From positions 1 through 5,995 of the forward strand of contig CAKVNA010000053.1 of assembly GCA_934776915.1 (NCBI GenBank): 5,995 nucleotides of DNA, in the 5' to 3' direction. The stretch is from an uncultured Clostridia bacterium. GTDB lineage: Bacteria; Bacillota; Clostridia; Christensenellales; UBA1242. Numbering within the stretch: the first letter of the stretch is position 1; every line of letters starts with the position of its first letter. The notes under the pieces were generated by a model. It was given only the letters and a program-made list of their open reading frames with translations. It ran no database searches and had not been told where the DNA came from. Shown in pieces: positions 1-5,322 of the stretch. The position numbers were made by a program, and so were the translations under genes.

Positions 1-90
1 GTGTTGTTTTATTTTACAGACTTGTTTCATGTGATTGTAAGTTACCTTGGCTATCCAATTATGTGGTTTTGGAACTTAATTTTGGTGTGA
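1..90 (+). CDS. C-terminal end of a membrane protein, probably site-2 protease (partial)
   Basis: The first frame is open from base 1 to a TGA at 88-90 and gives 29 residues. They are almost entirely hydrophobic and aromatic (FTDLFHVIVSYLGYP, then IMWFWNLIL), as in a final transmembrane helix. The 5' part lies outside the window. In many Firmicutes the gene just before scpA encodes an M50 site-2 protease whose last helix has this character, so that is the likeliest identity, but the HExxH active site is not visible. The stop overlaps the scpA Shine-Dalgarno site (89-94), so the genes are probably co-transcribed and translationally coupled. Membrane protein: fairly sure. Site-2 protease: inference from gene order. 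Confidence 0.55.
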   Translation: MLFYFTDLFHVIVSYLGYPIMWFWNLILV

Positions 91-94
91 GGTG
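89..94 (+). promoter_or_regulatory. Ribosome binding site deciding the scpA start
   Basis: GAGGTG lies six bases before the ATG at 101. This favours 101 over an in-frame GTG at 92, which sits inside the site itself. It overlaps the stop codon of the upstream gene. Confidence 0.8.
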
Positions 95-100
95 ATATCA

Positions 101-679
101 ATGAAGGTAGAAAAGAACAAAGAATTGACCGACCAACTTGAATCATTTGACACAGGTGTAGAGTTTAATCTTGACAATTTCCATGGGCCTATTGAACTTT
201 TGTGGCATATGATTAAGGAAACTAAACTTGAAATTTCCGAAGTAAAACTTGCCGACCTAACAGAGCAATATCTTGAATATATGGCAGGACTTGACGAACT
301 GGATATGGACAAGGCAAGCGATTTCATTGAAGTGGCAGCAACCCTTATTGAAATTAAGTCCAAGTCACTTCTTCCACGAGAGGAAGAAGAAGTTGCAGAT
401 GAAGAGGACCCAGAAGTTTTACTTAAATGGCGACTTAAGGAATATGAACTTTTTCACGAAGCGGTGGAAAAAATTAGACCTCTTGAAGATGTTAACAAAT
501 TTTACAGAGCCCCAGACGAAAAAGTTAACGATTATCGTTATGTCTTGGGCGATATGACCTTGTCAGGCCTTCTTGATGCTTTTGCAAAGATGATGACAAG
601 GATAAAGAAGGAAGAAGAAAAAGTTATTCCAAAAAAGATTGAAAAAGATAGATTTACAGTTGCCGAAAAAATTATATGA
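101..679 (+). CDS. scpA: ScpA, segregation and condensation protein A, N-terminal and middle part (frame broken)
   Basis: ScpA is the kleisin subunit of the Smc-ScpAB condensin, which organises and segregates the chromosome. It links the two Smc heads and carries ScpB on its middle part. This frame gives 192 residues. Residues 27-60 hold the Smc-neck-binding N-terminal domain (FHGPIELLWHMIKE, then LADLTEQYLEYM), matching the family FxGPLDLLLHLI and ITEQYL motifs. Residues 68-92 (ASDFIEVAATLIEIKSKSLLP) are also typical. Residues 103-125 are the helical ScpB-binding segment. The frame stops at 677-679 just after FTVAEKII, where the C-terminal winged helix should begin. Family members are usually about 240-260 residues, so this copy lacks its Smc-cap-binding domain unless the next frame supplies it. 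The N-terminus is some 15-20 residues longer than usual. Identity is certain; whether it works is not. Confidence 0.93.
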   Translation: MKVEKNKELTDQLESFDTGVEFNLDNFHGPIELLWHMIKETKLEISEVKLADLTEQYLEYMAGLDELDMDKASDFIEVAATLIEIKSKSLLPREEEEVADEEDPEVLLKWRLKEYELFHEAVEKIRPLEDVNKFYRAPDEKVNDYRYVLGDMTLSGLLDAFAKMMTRIKKEEEKVIPKKIEKDRFTVAEKII

Positions 680-855
680 AGTTTTCAGAATTCTTTGGCG
701 CAGACTACACAAAAAGTGAAATGATAAATCTGTTTTTGGCAGTTTTGGAATTACTTAAAATGCAAGAAATTCGTGTTCGTCAGCAGGGAACATATGACGA
801 TATAGACATTGAACTTAAAGAAAACGAGGAGGCACAGAAGGAAGATGCTGTGTGA
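676..855 (+). CDS. scpA: ScpA C-terminal winged-helix fragment, in a shifted frame
   Basis: A 59-residue frame opens with ATG at 676-678 inside an ATGA overlap with the stop of the first scpA part. It ends at TGA 853-855. The sequence KFSEFFG, then MINLFLAVLELLKMQEIRVRQQ, is the conserved end of ScpA (family FxELF, then FLALLELxKxxxVxVxQ), the winged-helix domain that binds the Smc head cap. Compared with the family as remembered, about 10 residues of the first helix of this domain are missing between the two frames. The ATG fits an ordinary hydrophobic position of the family, so it was probably once an internal codon. No Shine-Dalgarno site precedes it. If expressed, it would depend on termination-reinitiation at ATGA. 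It overlaps the scpB start by 11 bases. It may be a pseudogene remnant, a split kleisin, or an assembly error. Confidence 0.8.
   Translation: MKFSEFFGADYTKSEMINLFLAVLELLKMQEIRVRQQGTYDDIDIELKENEEAQKEDAV
826..832 (+). promoter_or_regulatory. Ribosome binding site of scpB
   Basis: GAGGAGG lies 12 bases before the ATG at 845, a little far. A second purine run, AGAAGGAAG (836-844), directly abuts the ATG. Together they support 845 rather than the in-frame TTG at 809, which precedes this site. Confidence 0.65.
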
Positions 856-1783
856 TAAAGATAAACTTGTTGATGTTGTGGAAGGGATTTTGTTTATCTC
901 TGGAAACGGCGTTGACCTAAAAGACATTGCAGAAAAACTTGAAGTTGACAAAAAAGATGTGGAAAAAGCAGTTGAAAAACTTAAAACACGACTTGAAGGC
1001 ACTGGGATAAACCTTATTACATATCGTGGCAATGCCCAACTTTGCTCAAATCCAGACTTGGCGGAGGATATTGCAACTGTTCTCAATCCAATTAGGGAAA
1101 AACTTTTGACCAAAGCTACTATGGAAACTTTGGCAATAGTCGCCTACAAACAACCCGTCACTCGCCTTGAAATTGAACAAATAAGGGGCGGGGCAAGCAG
1201 TGACTATGCAATGCAAATTTTGATGAACTTTAAACTTGTAGAAGTTGTTGGCAGAAAAGACGCCATAGGCAAGCCACTTTTGTTCGGAACAACAGACGAA
1301 TTTTTAAAGAGATTTAATCTTAACTCACTTGAAGATTTGCCAGACTATGACGAACTTCTAGAACGAATCCAAGTCCTAAAACAAGAAGCCAATGATTCAC
1401 TTTATCGTAGCACAGAAATCATTCCAGACGAGGAACTTCCAGACAGTAAGGAAAAGTTGGAATCTGAAGATAATGCCAGCGATAAAGATAAAAAGAATAA
1501 GGAAAAACTCGTTAAAAAAGATGACAACATTTCTGACGAAAATGACCAAAAAAGCATTTCTGACGAAAATGAAAACAAAGCTGACGAAAAGTCAGAAGAA
1601 ACTACCCCAAATGGCGAGCAACCCTTGACCACAGAAGAAGTTGTTGAAGAAGAAGTATCCATTGCAGACGGAGCCATAGAAGCACCCATAAATTTGACTG
1701 AAGAAGAAACAAAGGAAGCCTTGCAATCAGCATATGAACAAGACGAAGACTTCTTATCCCAAAAGGACCAAGACCTATTATAA
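845..1783 (+). CDS. scpB: ScpB, segregation and condensation protein B, with long acidic tail
   Basis: ScpB dimerises and binds the middle of ScpA, completing the Smc-ScpAB condensin on the nucleoid. The chosen ATG gives 312 residues and puts the family's opening helix (LVDVVEGILFISG) near residue 8. Residues 1-80 form the first winged helix. Residues 90-165 form the second, with the hallmark stretches TLAIVAYKQPVTRLEIEQIRG (95-115) and GRKDAIGKPLLFGTTDEFL (136-154). Family members usually end about residue 180-200. Here about 120 further residues follow (roughly 190-312), low in complexity and rich in Glu, Asp, Lys, Ser and Asn. They include a nine-residue repeat (ISDEN at 229 and 238), so the tail is probably disordered. 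The gene overlaps the shifted scpA end by 11 bases and is followed by a stem-loop at 1801. The core is certain; the tail's role is unknown. Confidence 0.95.
   Translation: MLCDKDKLVDVVEGILFISGNGVDLKDIAEKLEVDKKDVEKAVEKLKTRLEGTGINLITYRGNAQLCSNPDLAEDIATVLNPIREKLLTKATMETLAIVAYKQPVTRLEIEQIRGGASSDYAMQILMNFKLVEVVGRKDAIGKPLLFGTTDEFLKRFNLNSLEDLPDYDELLERIQVLKQEANDSLYRSTEIIPDEELPDSKEKLESEDNASDKDKKNKEKLVKKDDNISDENDQKSISDENENKADEKSEETTPNGEQPLTTEEVVEEEVSIADGAIEAPINLTEEETKEALQSAYEQDEDFLSQKDQDLL
1528..1572 (+). repeat. Two 18-bp direct repeats within the scpB tail
   Basis: CATTTCTGACGAAAATGA occurs at 1528-1545 and again, perfectly, at 1555-1572, a period of 27 bases or nine codons. A shorter relative, CTGACGAAAA, follows at 1581-1590. 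The repeat encodes ISDEN units of the acidic tail and suggests the tail grew by in-frame slippage or duplication. Confidence 0.85.
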
Positions 1784-1796
1784 AACACAAAAACAA

Positions 1797-1830
1797 GACA
1801 AAAAAATTGGACTTTTAAGCCCAATTTTTT
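1797..1830. repeat. Left copy of a 34-nt near-identical terminator repeat
   Basis: These 34 bases recur at 2959-2992 with one difference (A at 1811, G at 2973). Identity ends abruptly on both sides. The two copies enclose the membrane protein/XRE gene pair. Confidence 0.9.
1801..1830. terminator. Stem-loop terminator between convergent scpB and the membrane-protein gene
   Basis: Arms 1801-1812 and 1819-1830 pair over 12 positions around the loop TTTTAA. There is one flaw: A1811 faces C1820. In a plus-strand transcript this is an A-C mismatch; in a minus-strand transcript it becomes a U-G wobble and the stem stays whole. A-runs and T-runs flank it on both strands, so it can act in both directions, probably better for the minus-strand gene. 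Confidence 0.8.
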
Positions 1831-1843
1831 GTTTATACAAATT

Positions 1844-2566
1844 CTATATCTTATTTATCAATTTATTGTTTACTTTCACTGCTATCCTATTTGTTAGGGA
1901 TATTTTTGCTTCTATTATGTCTTCTCCAAATATTGTTGATAAAATAATTGGCGTGTAGTTGAATAAAGTATTGTGTTCATCATAGAGCTCACCATTTATT
2001 CTTAATGTATGATGATACCAACCGGAATAAACAGATATTATGTTTCCGTCATAGTTATACTCCTTGTAAGAAATTAAGAAAGCCGTAATAAGAAAAGCAA
2101 TAACAAAAGGGGAACCATAGGTATAATAAATTGGAAGCCAAATTGAGTTTGCTACTTCAAATGAATAAGATTCCAATTCATAATATTCAACCTTACCATT
2201 AACACTGAAATAGCTGTCAGCCTCTGTTTCTTGATACGCATAAAACAGTTCTGTTTTTGTTTCCAACAATTCGCCTGAACTATTATAAAAACTTATTGTT
2301 GCATATCCACTATTAACTTTTCTATTAAAAGTTAAGTAAACGCTAACAGTTGTTGAGTCTATATATTCATAATAAGTGTCAATATAGACCTCACAATGTG
2401 TTAAGTCTAGGGCGGGCTTTGATTTCATTATAAAAAGGGGAATGAAGAAAAAGCAAAAAGCGATAATAATCCACACAATTTTGTGAGCCTTGCTTTTATT
2501 TTTCTCCCTATTAAAATGTTTAGATGAATTTCTATAGTTTTCCCCTGGATATATATAATTATACAT
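1844..2566 (-). CDS. Unrecognised two-helix membrane protein
   Basis: This is a 240-residue protein of no family I recognise. The ATG is preceded by a good Shine-Dalgarno site (AAGGAGA, 2571-2577) and a strong promoter. Residues 1-28 are basic (RNSSKHFNREKNKSKAHK), so probably cytoplasmic. Residues 29-47 (IVWIIIAFCFFFIPLFIM) form the first helix. Residues 48-143 are Tyr-, Thr- and Ser-rich with beta character, probably outside the cell; GYATISFYNSSGELLETKTE loosely recalls extracellular beta-sandwich domains of the FxLYD kind. Residues 146-167 form the second helix (PFVIAFLITAFLISY). Residues 168-240 are a cytoplasmic beta-rich domain (YDGNIISVYSGWYHHTLRING, then KVNNKLI). It is transcribed divergently from the XRE regulator, with shared operator-like sequence. 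Hand counts of G+C (28% and 30% in two 60-base lines) are below scpB core and PBP samples. The coding call is firm; function is unknown. Confidence 0.85.
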   Translation of the reverse strand: MYNYIYPGENYRNSSKHFNREKNKSKAHKIVWIIIAFCFFFIPLFIMKSKPALDLTHCEVYIDTYYEYIDSTTVSVYLTFNRKVNSGYATISFYNSSGELLETKTELFYAYQETEADSYFSVNGKVEYYELESYSFEVANSIWLPIYYTYGSPFVIAFLITAFLISYKEYNYDGNIISVYSGWYHHTLRINGELYDEHNTLFNYTPIILSTIFGEDIIEAKISLTNRIAVKVNNKLINKI

Positions 2567-2570
2567 TATT

Positions 2571-2577
2571 TCTCCTT
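2571..2577 (-). promoter_or_regulatory. Ribosome binding site of the membrane-protein gene
   Basis: On the minus strand AAGGAGA is followed by AATA and then the ATG at 2566-2564. It is a strong site and fixes the start. Confidence 0.85.
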
Positions 2578-2613
2578 TGAATTTTTAATTCCTAAAGAAA
2601 ATCTTTATTTTAA

Positions 2614-2642
2614 ATAATATCACAATTTGAGATATATGTCAA
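2614..2642 (-). promoter_or_regulatory. Consensus sigma-A promoter of the membrane-protein gene
   Basis: On the minus strand a perfect -35 box TTGACA (2642-2637) is followed by 17 bases and then a -10 box TATTAT (2619-2614, five of six). This predicts a start near 2607 and a leader of about 40 bases with the Shine-Dalgarno site. The -35 box lies between the arms of the palindrome at 2628-2649, so a bound repressor would cover it. Confidence 0.8.
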
Positions 2643-2682
2643 TATCTCACTATGAGATTAGTATAATATTTTTATGAGATTA
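2628..2682. promoter_or_regulatory. Operator array of TGAGAT half-sites
   Basis: Four copies of one hexamer lie here: TGAGAT at 2628-2633, its complement ATCTCA at 2644-2649, TGAGAT at 2653-2658 and TGAGAT at 2675-2680. The first two form an 8-bp inverted repeat (TGAGATAT and ATATCTCA with six bases between). The middle two form a 6-3-6 palindrome (2644-2658). A 10-mer, TATGAGATTA, occurs at 2651-2660 and again at 2673-2682, 22 bases or about two helical turns apart. The array overlaps the -35 box of the minus-strand gene, flanks the -10 box of the XRE gene and runs into the XRE start codon. It is the obvious binding region for the adjacent XRE protein; binding itself is inferred. Confidence 0.7.
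2662..2667 (+). promoter_or_regulatory. -10 box of the XRE regulator gene
   Basis: A perfect TATAAT ends only six bases before the ATG at 2674. The transcript should therefore begin at or next to the start codon. No good -35 box lies at the usual distance, and there is no Shine-Dalgarno site. This fits a weak, regulated, leaderless repressor promoter. Confidence 0.6.
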
Positions 2683-2886
2683 AAAGAAATAAGGGAAGCA
2701 AACAAAAAAACTCAGACAGAGATTGCGAATTATTTACATATAAAACAAAATACATATTCTCAATATGAAAACGAACAAAGACAAGTGCCAATTATAACAC
2801 TTGTTAGTCTTGCAAAATATTATGGCACATCAGTTGATTATATTTTGGGACTGACAGAGATAGAAGACCCTTATCCCAAAAGATAA
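2674..2886 (+). CDS. Small XRE/Cro-type helix-turn-helix regulator
   Basis: This is a 70-residue protein made of little more than one HTH_3 DNA-binding domain (residues 2-60). It has the expected order: LKEIREANKKTQTEIANYL, with the Thr-Gln pair that opens the first helix of the HTH; then IKQNTYSQYENEQRQVPIITL, the recognition helix and turn; then LAKYYGTSVDYILGLT, the family's closing helix. There is no dimerisation, sensor or protease domain, so it probably acts as a simple dimeric repressor of itself and of the divergent membrane-protein gene. The intergenic half-site array supports this. It lacks a Shine-Dalgarno site and its -10 box almost touches the ATG, so translation is probably leaderless. 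One 60-base line within it has 23% G+C by hand count. The family is certain; the targets are inferred. Confidence 0.93.
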   Translation: MRLKEIREANKKTQTEIANYLHIKQNTYSQYENEQRQVPIITLVSLAKYYGTSVDYILGLTEIEDPYPKR

Positions 2887-2958
2887 CAGTTGATTTTTTA
2901 TTGAAAAATATTTTAATAATAAAAATTCATATATTTATAACTTTGAAATACTAAAATT

Positions 2959-2992
2959 GACAAAAAAATTGGGCTTTTAAGCCCAATTTTTT
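2959..2992. repeat. Right copy of the 34-nt terminator repeat
   Basis: It matches 1797-1830 at 33 of 34 positions, the difference being G2973 against A1811. With its partner it brackets the membrane protein/XRE pair in direct orientation. Confidence 0.9.
2963..2992. terminator. Perfect stem-loop terminator between XRE and the PBP gene
   Basis: Arms 2963-2974 and 2981-2992 pair perfectly over 12 bases around the loop TTTTAA. On the minus strand it ends in a run of seven T, so it serves the PBP gene well; on the plus strand its T-rich arm can serve XRE. The PBP stop codon (2977-2979 on the plus strand) lies in the loop, and the last PBP codons form one arm. Confidence 0.88.
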
Positions 2993-5244
2993 ATTATATT
3001 TTGATAAGAATTTTGTGGGATAAAAATTTTCACTTGGTTGCTTTTTTGTTGAATTGTTTCGTCTTTTGGCAAGGTTGCAACTGCATAATAAGTGTATAAG
3101 TTTCCAGAGGTTGTGGCAATGTCTTGTGCTGTCACTTCGCCTTGTTTGTCTGATATGTTTGCAACAATGGTGTCGCTGTCTTCACACACTCGGTGAATGG
3201 TGTAGTTAAGATATTTTTTGGCATAAAGTGAGAGGGTAACACCTGTGTCATTTTTGCTTGCTGAAATGGAGAAGGGAGAAATTTCACTGAACATTTCTGA
3301 TGTTTCTTGCGGTATATTCGAAGTGGCAAAATACACTGATTTTTTGAATCTGTCTGGAGTGTTTTCTGAAGCAAGGAGAACTTTGTTATTTGCCAAAAGT
3401 TCTTGTGTGTTTATGTCCATTTTTACGCAACTGTCTGGCATTTTAAAATGACCACTTCCCAGTTTGCAAGTGTTGTAAATTTGTTGAGCCATAACAGTTG
3501 GGGCGTTGGAACCAGTGACTGACTTGGGAAGGGGAGTGGAAGTTGAGCCAACCCACACACAAAGGGTGTGTTGTGGAGTGTATGATATATTCCACGCATC
3601 AGTGTTTTGATTGCTGTTTTTAAGCCCCACAGTGCCAGTTTTGGAGCAAATATCATAAGACTGTTTAAGTCTTCGTGCTGTGCCATTTTCAACGGTCTGT
3701 TTTAGCATATCTGTTATAAGATAAGCAGTTGATGATCTCATAACTTGTTTTTCTTTTTGTGAGTTTTCATAAAGCAAAACACCGTCACTTGAATAAATTT
3801 GTTTTACAAATTTTGCTTCAATCTTTTTGCCACCATTTGCAAATGTTTGATAACAATTTGCAAGGTTTTTTATTTTAACTCCGTCATAAAGTCCGCCAAG
3901 AGCAATGGAACAACCTTTGTCTTCCGTGGATAATTTAAGCCCCATGTTTTCGGCAAAAGACTTTGCATAGTCAATGCCCACATAATTCAAAAGTTTTACA
4001 GCGGGAATGTTGTATGAATTTGCAAGGGAATTTTTTGCGCTGACCCAGCCATGATATTTATTTTTGTAGTTTTTTGGCTTGTATCCGTCAATGTCAACTG
4101 CTTCATCAAGAATGGGTGTTTCAGGTGAAATTAGGTCTTTTTCAATGGCAGGAGCATAGCATACAATGGGCTTTATTGTTGACCCTGGTTGACGAGAAAG
4201 AGAAAGTGTGTTGTGTTCACTTTGCGCACAAAATGCAACAATTCCACCAGTTTTGTTGTCAATGACAATGTTTGCTCCGTCTGCAACAGAAGTCTTGGCA
4301 AGTGTAGGCAAACTAAACAAAGCTTCTTCGCACGCCTTCTGCACAGAAGGGTTTTGATAAGTCACAATTTTCAAGTTTTTAACAAGCAAGTCTTTTTCTA
4401 GAATATGTAAAACTTCGCACGCTTCGTCAATGGCGGAGGAATAATATGAATTGCTTGTTAGGGCATATTTATTTATGTTTAAGTTAAGTGGAGTATTTGT
4501 GGCAGATATGTAATCTTCTTGTGAAATCTTGCCATCTTTTATCATTTCTTTTAGCACCAAATTTCGCCTTTCAAGGCAGGTTCTGGCATTTGCTGTTGGG
4601 GAGTATTTTTTAGGCGATTTAATTATTCCAGCCAGCATTGCAGACTCGGGAAGGGTCAAATCTTTTGCACCTTTTGAAAAATATCTTTGTGAAGCATTTT
4701 CAATTCCAAATGCACCATTGCCAAAATATATGGCATTAAGATAAGCACTCATAATCTCTTGTTTGGAAAGATTTTTTTCAAGTTCTTTTGCCAAAATAAG
4801 TTCGTCAAATTTTCGCCTTAAAGTCTTTTCACTTGTCAAATGAGTGTTCTTTATGAGTTGCTGTGAAATGGTGGAAGCGCCTTCAGAAAAAGTGCGAGCT
4901 TTAAGATTTTTTAGGGAGGCTTTTATCATTCTTTTATAATTTACACCACTGTGGCTAAAAAAATTCTTGTCCTCAATGGAAACAAAAGCATCAACTGTGT
5001 GACGGGGAATTTGGTCATAAGGCAGTGTCATTTTTGTGCCAGATTGAGAGGCAATTTCATTTCCTTCAGAGTCCAAAACCAGAGCAACAGTTGTTTTGTA
5101 ATTTAGTTTATCTTTGCTAAATTTTACACTTGAAAAATTGCTCAAAAGCCCCATAGAAAACAGGCAAAACAAAAGAAATCCCACAAAAAATGTGACAAGA
5201 AATATGTAAAAAGTTATCCTAAAAAATCTTGCTTTTTTGCTCAT
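2977..5244 (-). CDS. Class A penicillin-binding protein (transglycosylase/transpeptidase, PBP1A type)
   Basis: This bifunctional peptidoglycan synthase has 755 residues. Residues 1-8 are basic, and 9-31 are a membrane anchor (ITFYIFLVTFFVGFLLFCLF) that places the enzyme outside the membrane. The GT51 glycosyltransferase domain (about 70-245) shows EDKNFFSHSG with catalytic Glu91, GASTISQQLIKN (122-133), and KNLSKQEIMSAYLNAIYFGN (157-176). The transpeptidase domain (about 320-595) has the three penicillin-binding motifs: STIK with nucleophile Ser355, SYN (410-412) and KTG (535-537). So both activities look intact. About 160 more residues follow, including a probable FN3-like beta domain (about 656-744). 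No Shine-Dalgarno site precedes the ATG, but an in-frame TAG ten codons upstream leaves no better start. The 3' end is embedded in a terminator. It diverges from miaB. I give no gene symbol because Firmicutes carry several similar class A PBPs. Confidence 0.95.
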   Translation of the reverse strand: MSKKARFFRITFYIFLVTFFVGFLLFCLFSMGLLSNFSSVKFSKDKLNYKTTVALVLDSEGNEIASQSGTKMTLPYDQIPRHTVDAFVSIEDKNFFSHSGVNYKRMIKASLKNLKARTFSEGASTISQQLIKNTHLTSEKTLRRKFDELILAKELEKNLSKQEIMSAYLNAIYFGNGAFGIENASQRYFSKGAKDLTLPESAMLAGIIKSPKKYSPTANARTCLERRNLVLKEMIKDGKISQEDYISATNTPLNLNINKYALTSNSYYSSAIDEACEVLHILEKDLLVKNLKIVTYQNPSVQKACEEALFSLPTLAKTSVADGANIVIDNKTGGIVAFCAQSEHNTLSLSRQPGSTIKPIVCYAPAIEKDLISPETPILDEAVDIDGYKPKNYKNKYHGWVSAKNSLANSYNIPAVKLLNYVGIDYAKSFAENMGLKLSTEDKGCSIALGGLYDGVKIKNLANCYQTFANGGKKIEAKFVKQIYSSDGVLLYENSQKEKQVMRSSTAYLITDMLKQTVENGTARRLKQSYDICSKTGTVGLKNSNQNTDAWNISYTPQHTLCVWVGSTSTPLPKSVTGSNAPTVMAQQIYNTCKLGSGHFKMPDSCVKMDINTQELLANNKVLLASENTPDRFKKSVYFATSNIPQETSEMFSEISPFSISASKNDTGVTLSLYAKKYLNYTIHRVCEDSDTIVANISDKQGEVTAQDIATTSGNLYTYYAVATLPKDETIQQKSNQVKIFIPQNSYQNIIKNWA

Positions 5245-5322
5245 TATATATCTATTATTTATATTTTTTGACTATTTATCCTAAAAGAATGCACCAATCT
5301 TGAATTTTTGTCGAAAAACATC

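Noticed and set aside
92..100. GTG at 92 as the scpA start
   Set aside because: It lies inside the GAGGTG ribosome site that is correctly spaced for the ATG at 101.
809..844. TTG at 809 as the scpB start, adding 12 basic residues
   Set aside because: The GAGGAGG site lies downstream of it, these bases already encode the end of ScpA, and the family begins at the helix just after the ATG at 845.
1402..1824. A 140-residue minus-strand open frame antisense to scpB
   Set aside because: Its Ser/Phe-rich sequence is the mirror of the acidic scpB tail codons, and it has no ribosome site or family resemblance.
1844..2886. Membrane protein/XRE pair as a classical toxin-antitoxin system
   Set aside because: The genes are divergent rather than an operon, and a 240-residue two-helix protein with large beta domains is unlike known small membrane toxins.
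1797..2992. The block as an insertion sequence or prophage
   Set aside because: There is no transposase, integrase or terminal inverted repeat pair, and the bracketing copies are terminators rather than att sites.
3132..4744. Several open frames of 60-90 codons within the PBP gene on both strands
   Set aside because: All overlap conserved transglycosylase or transpeptidase coding sequence and have no recognisable products.
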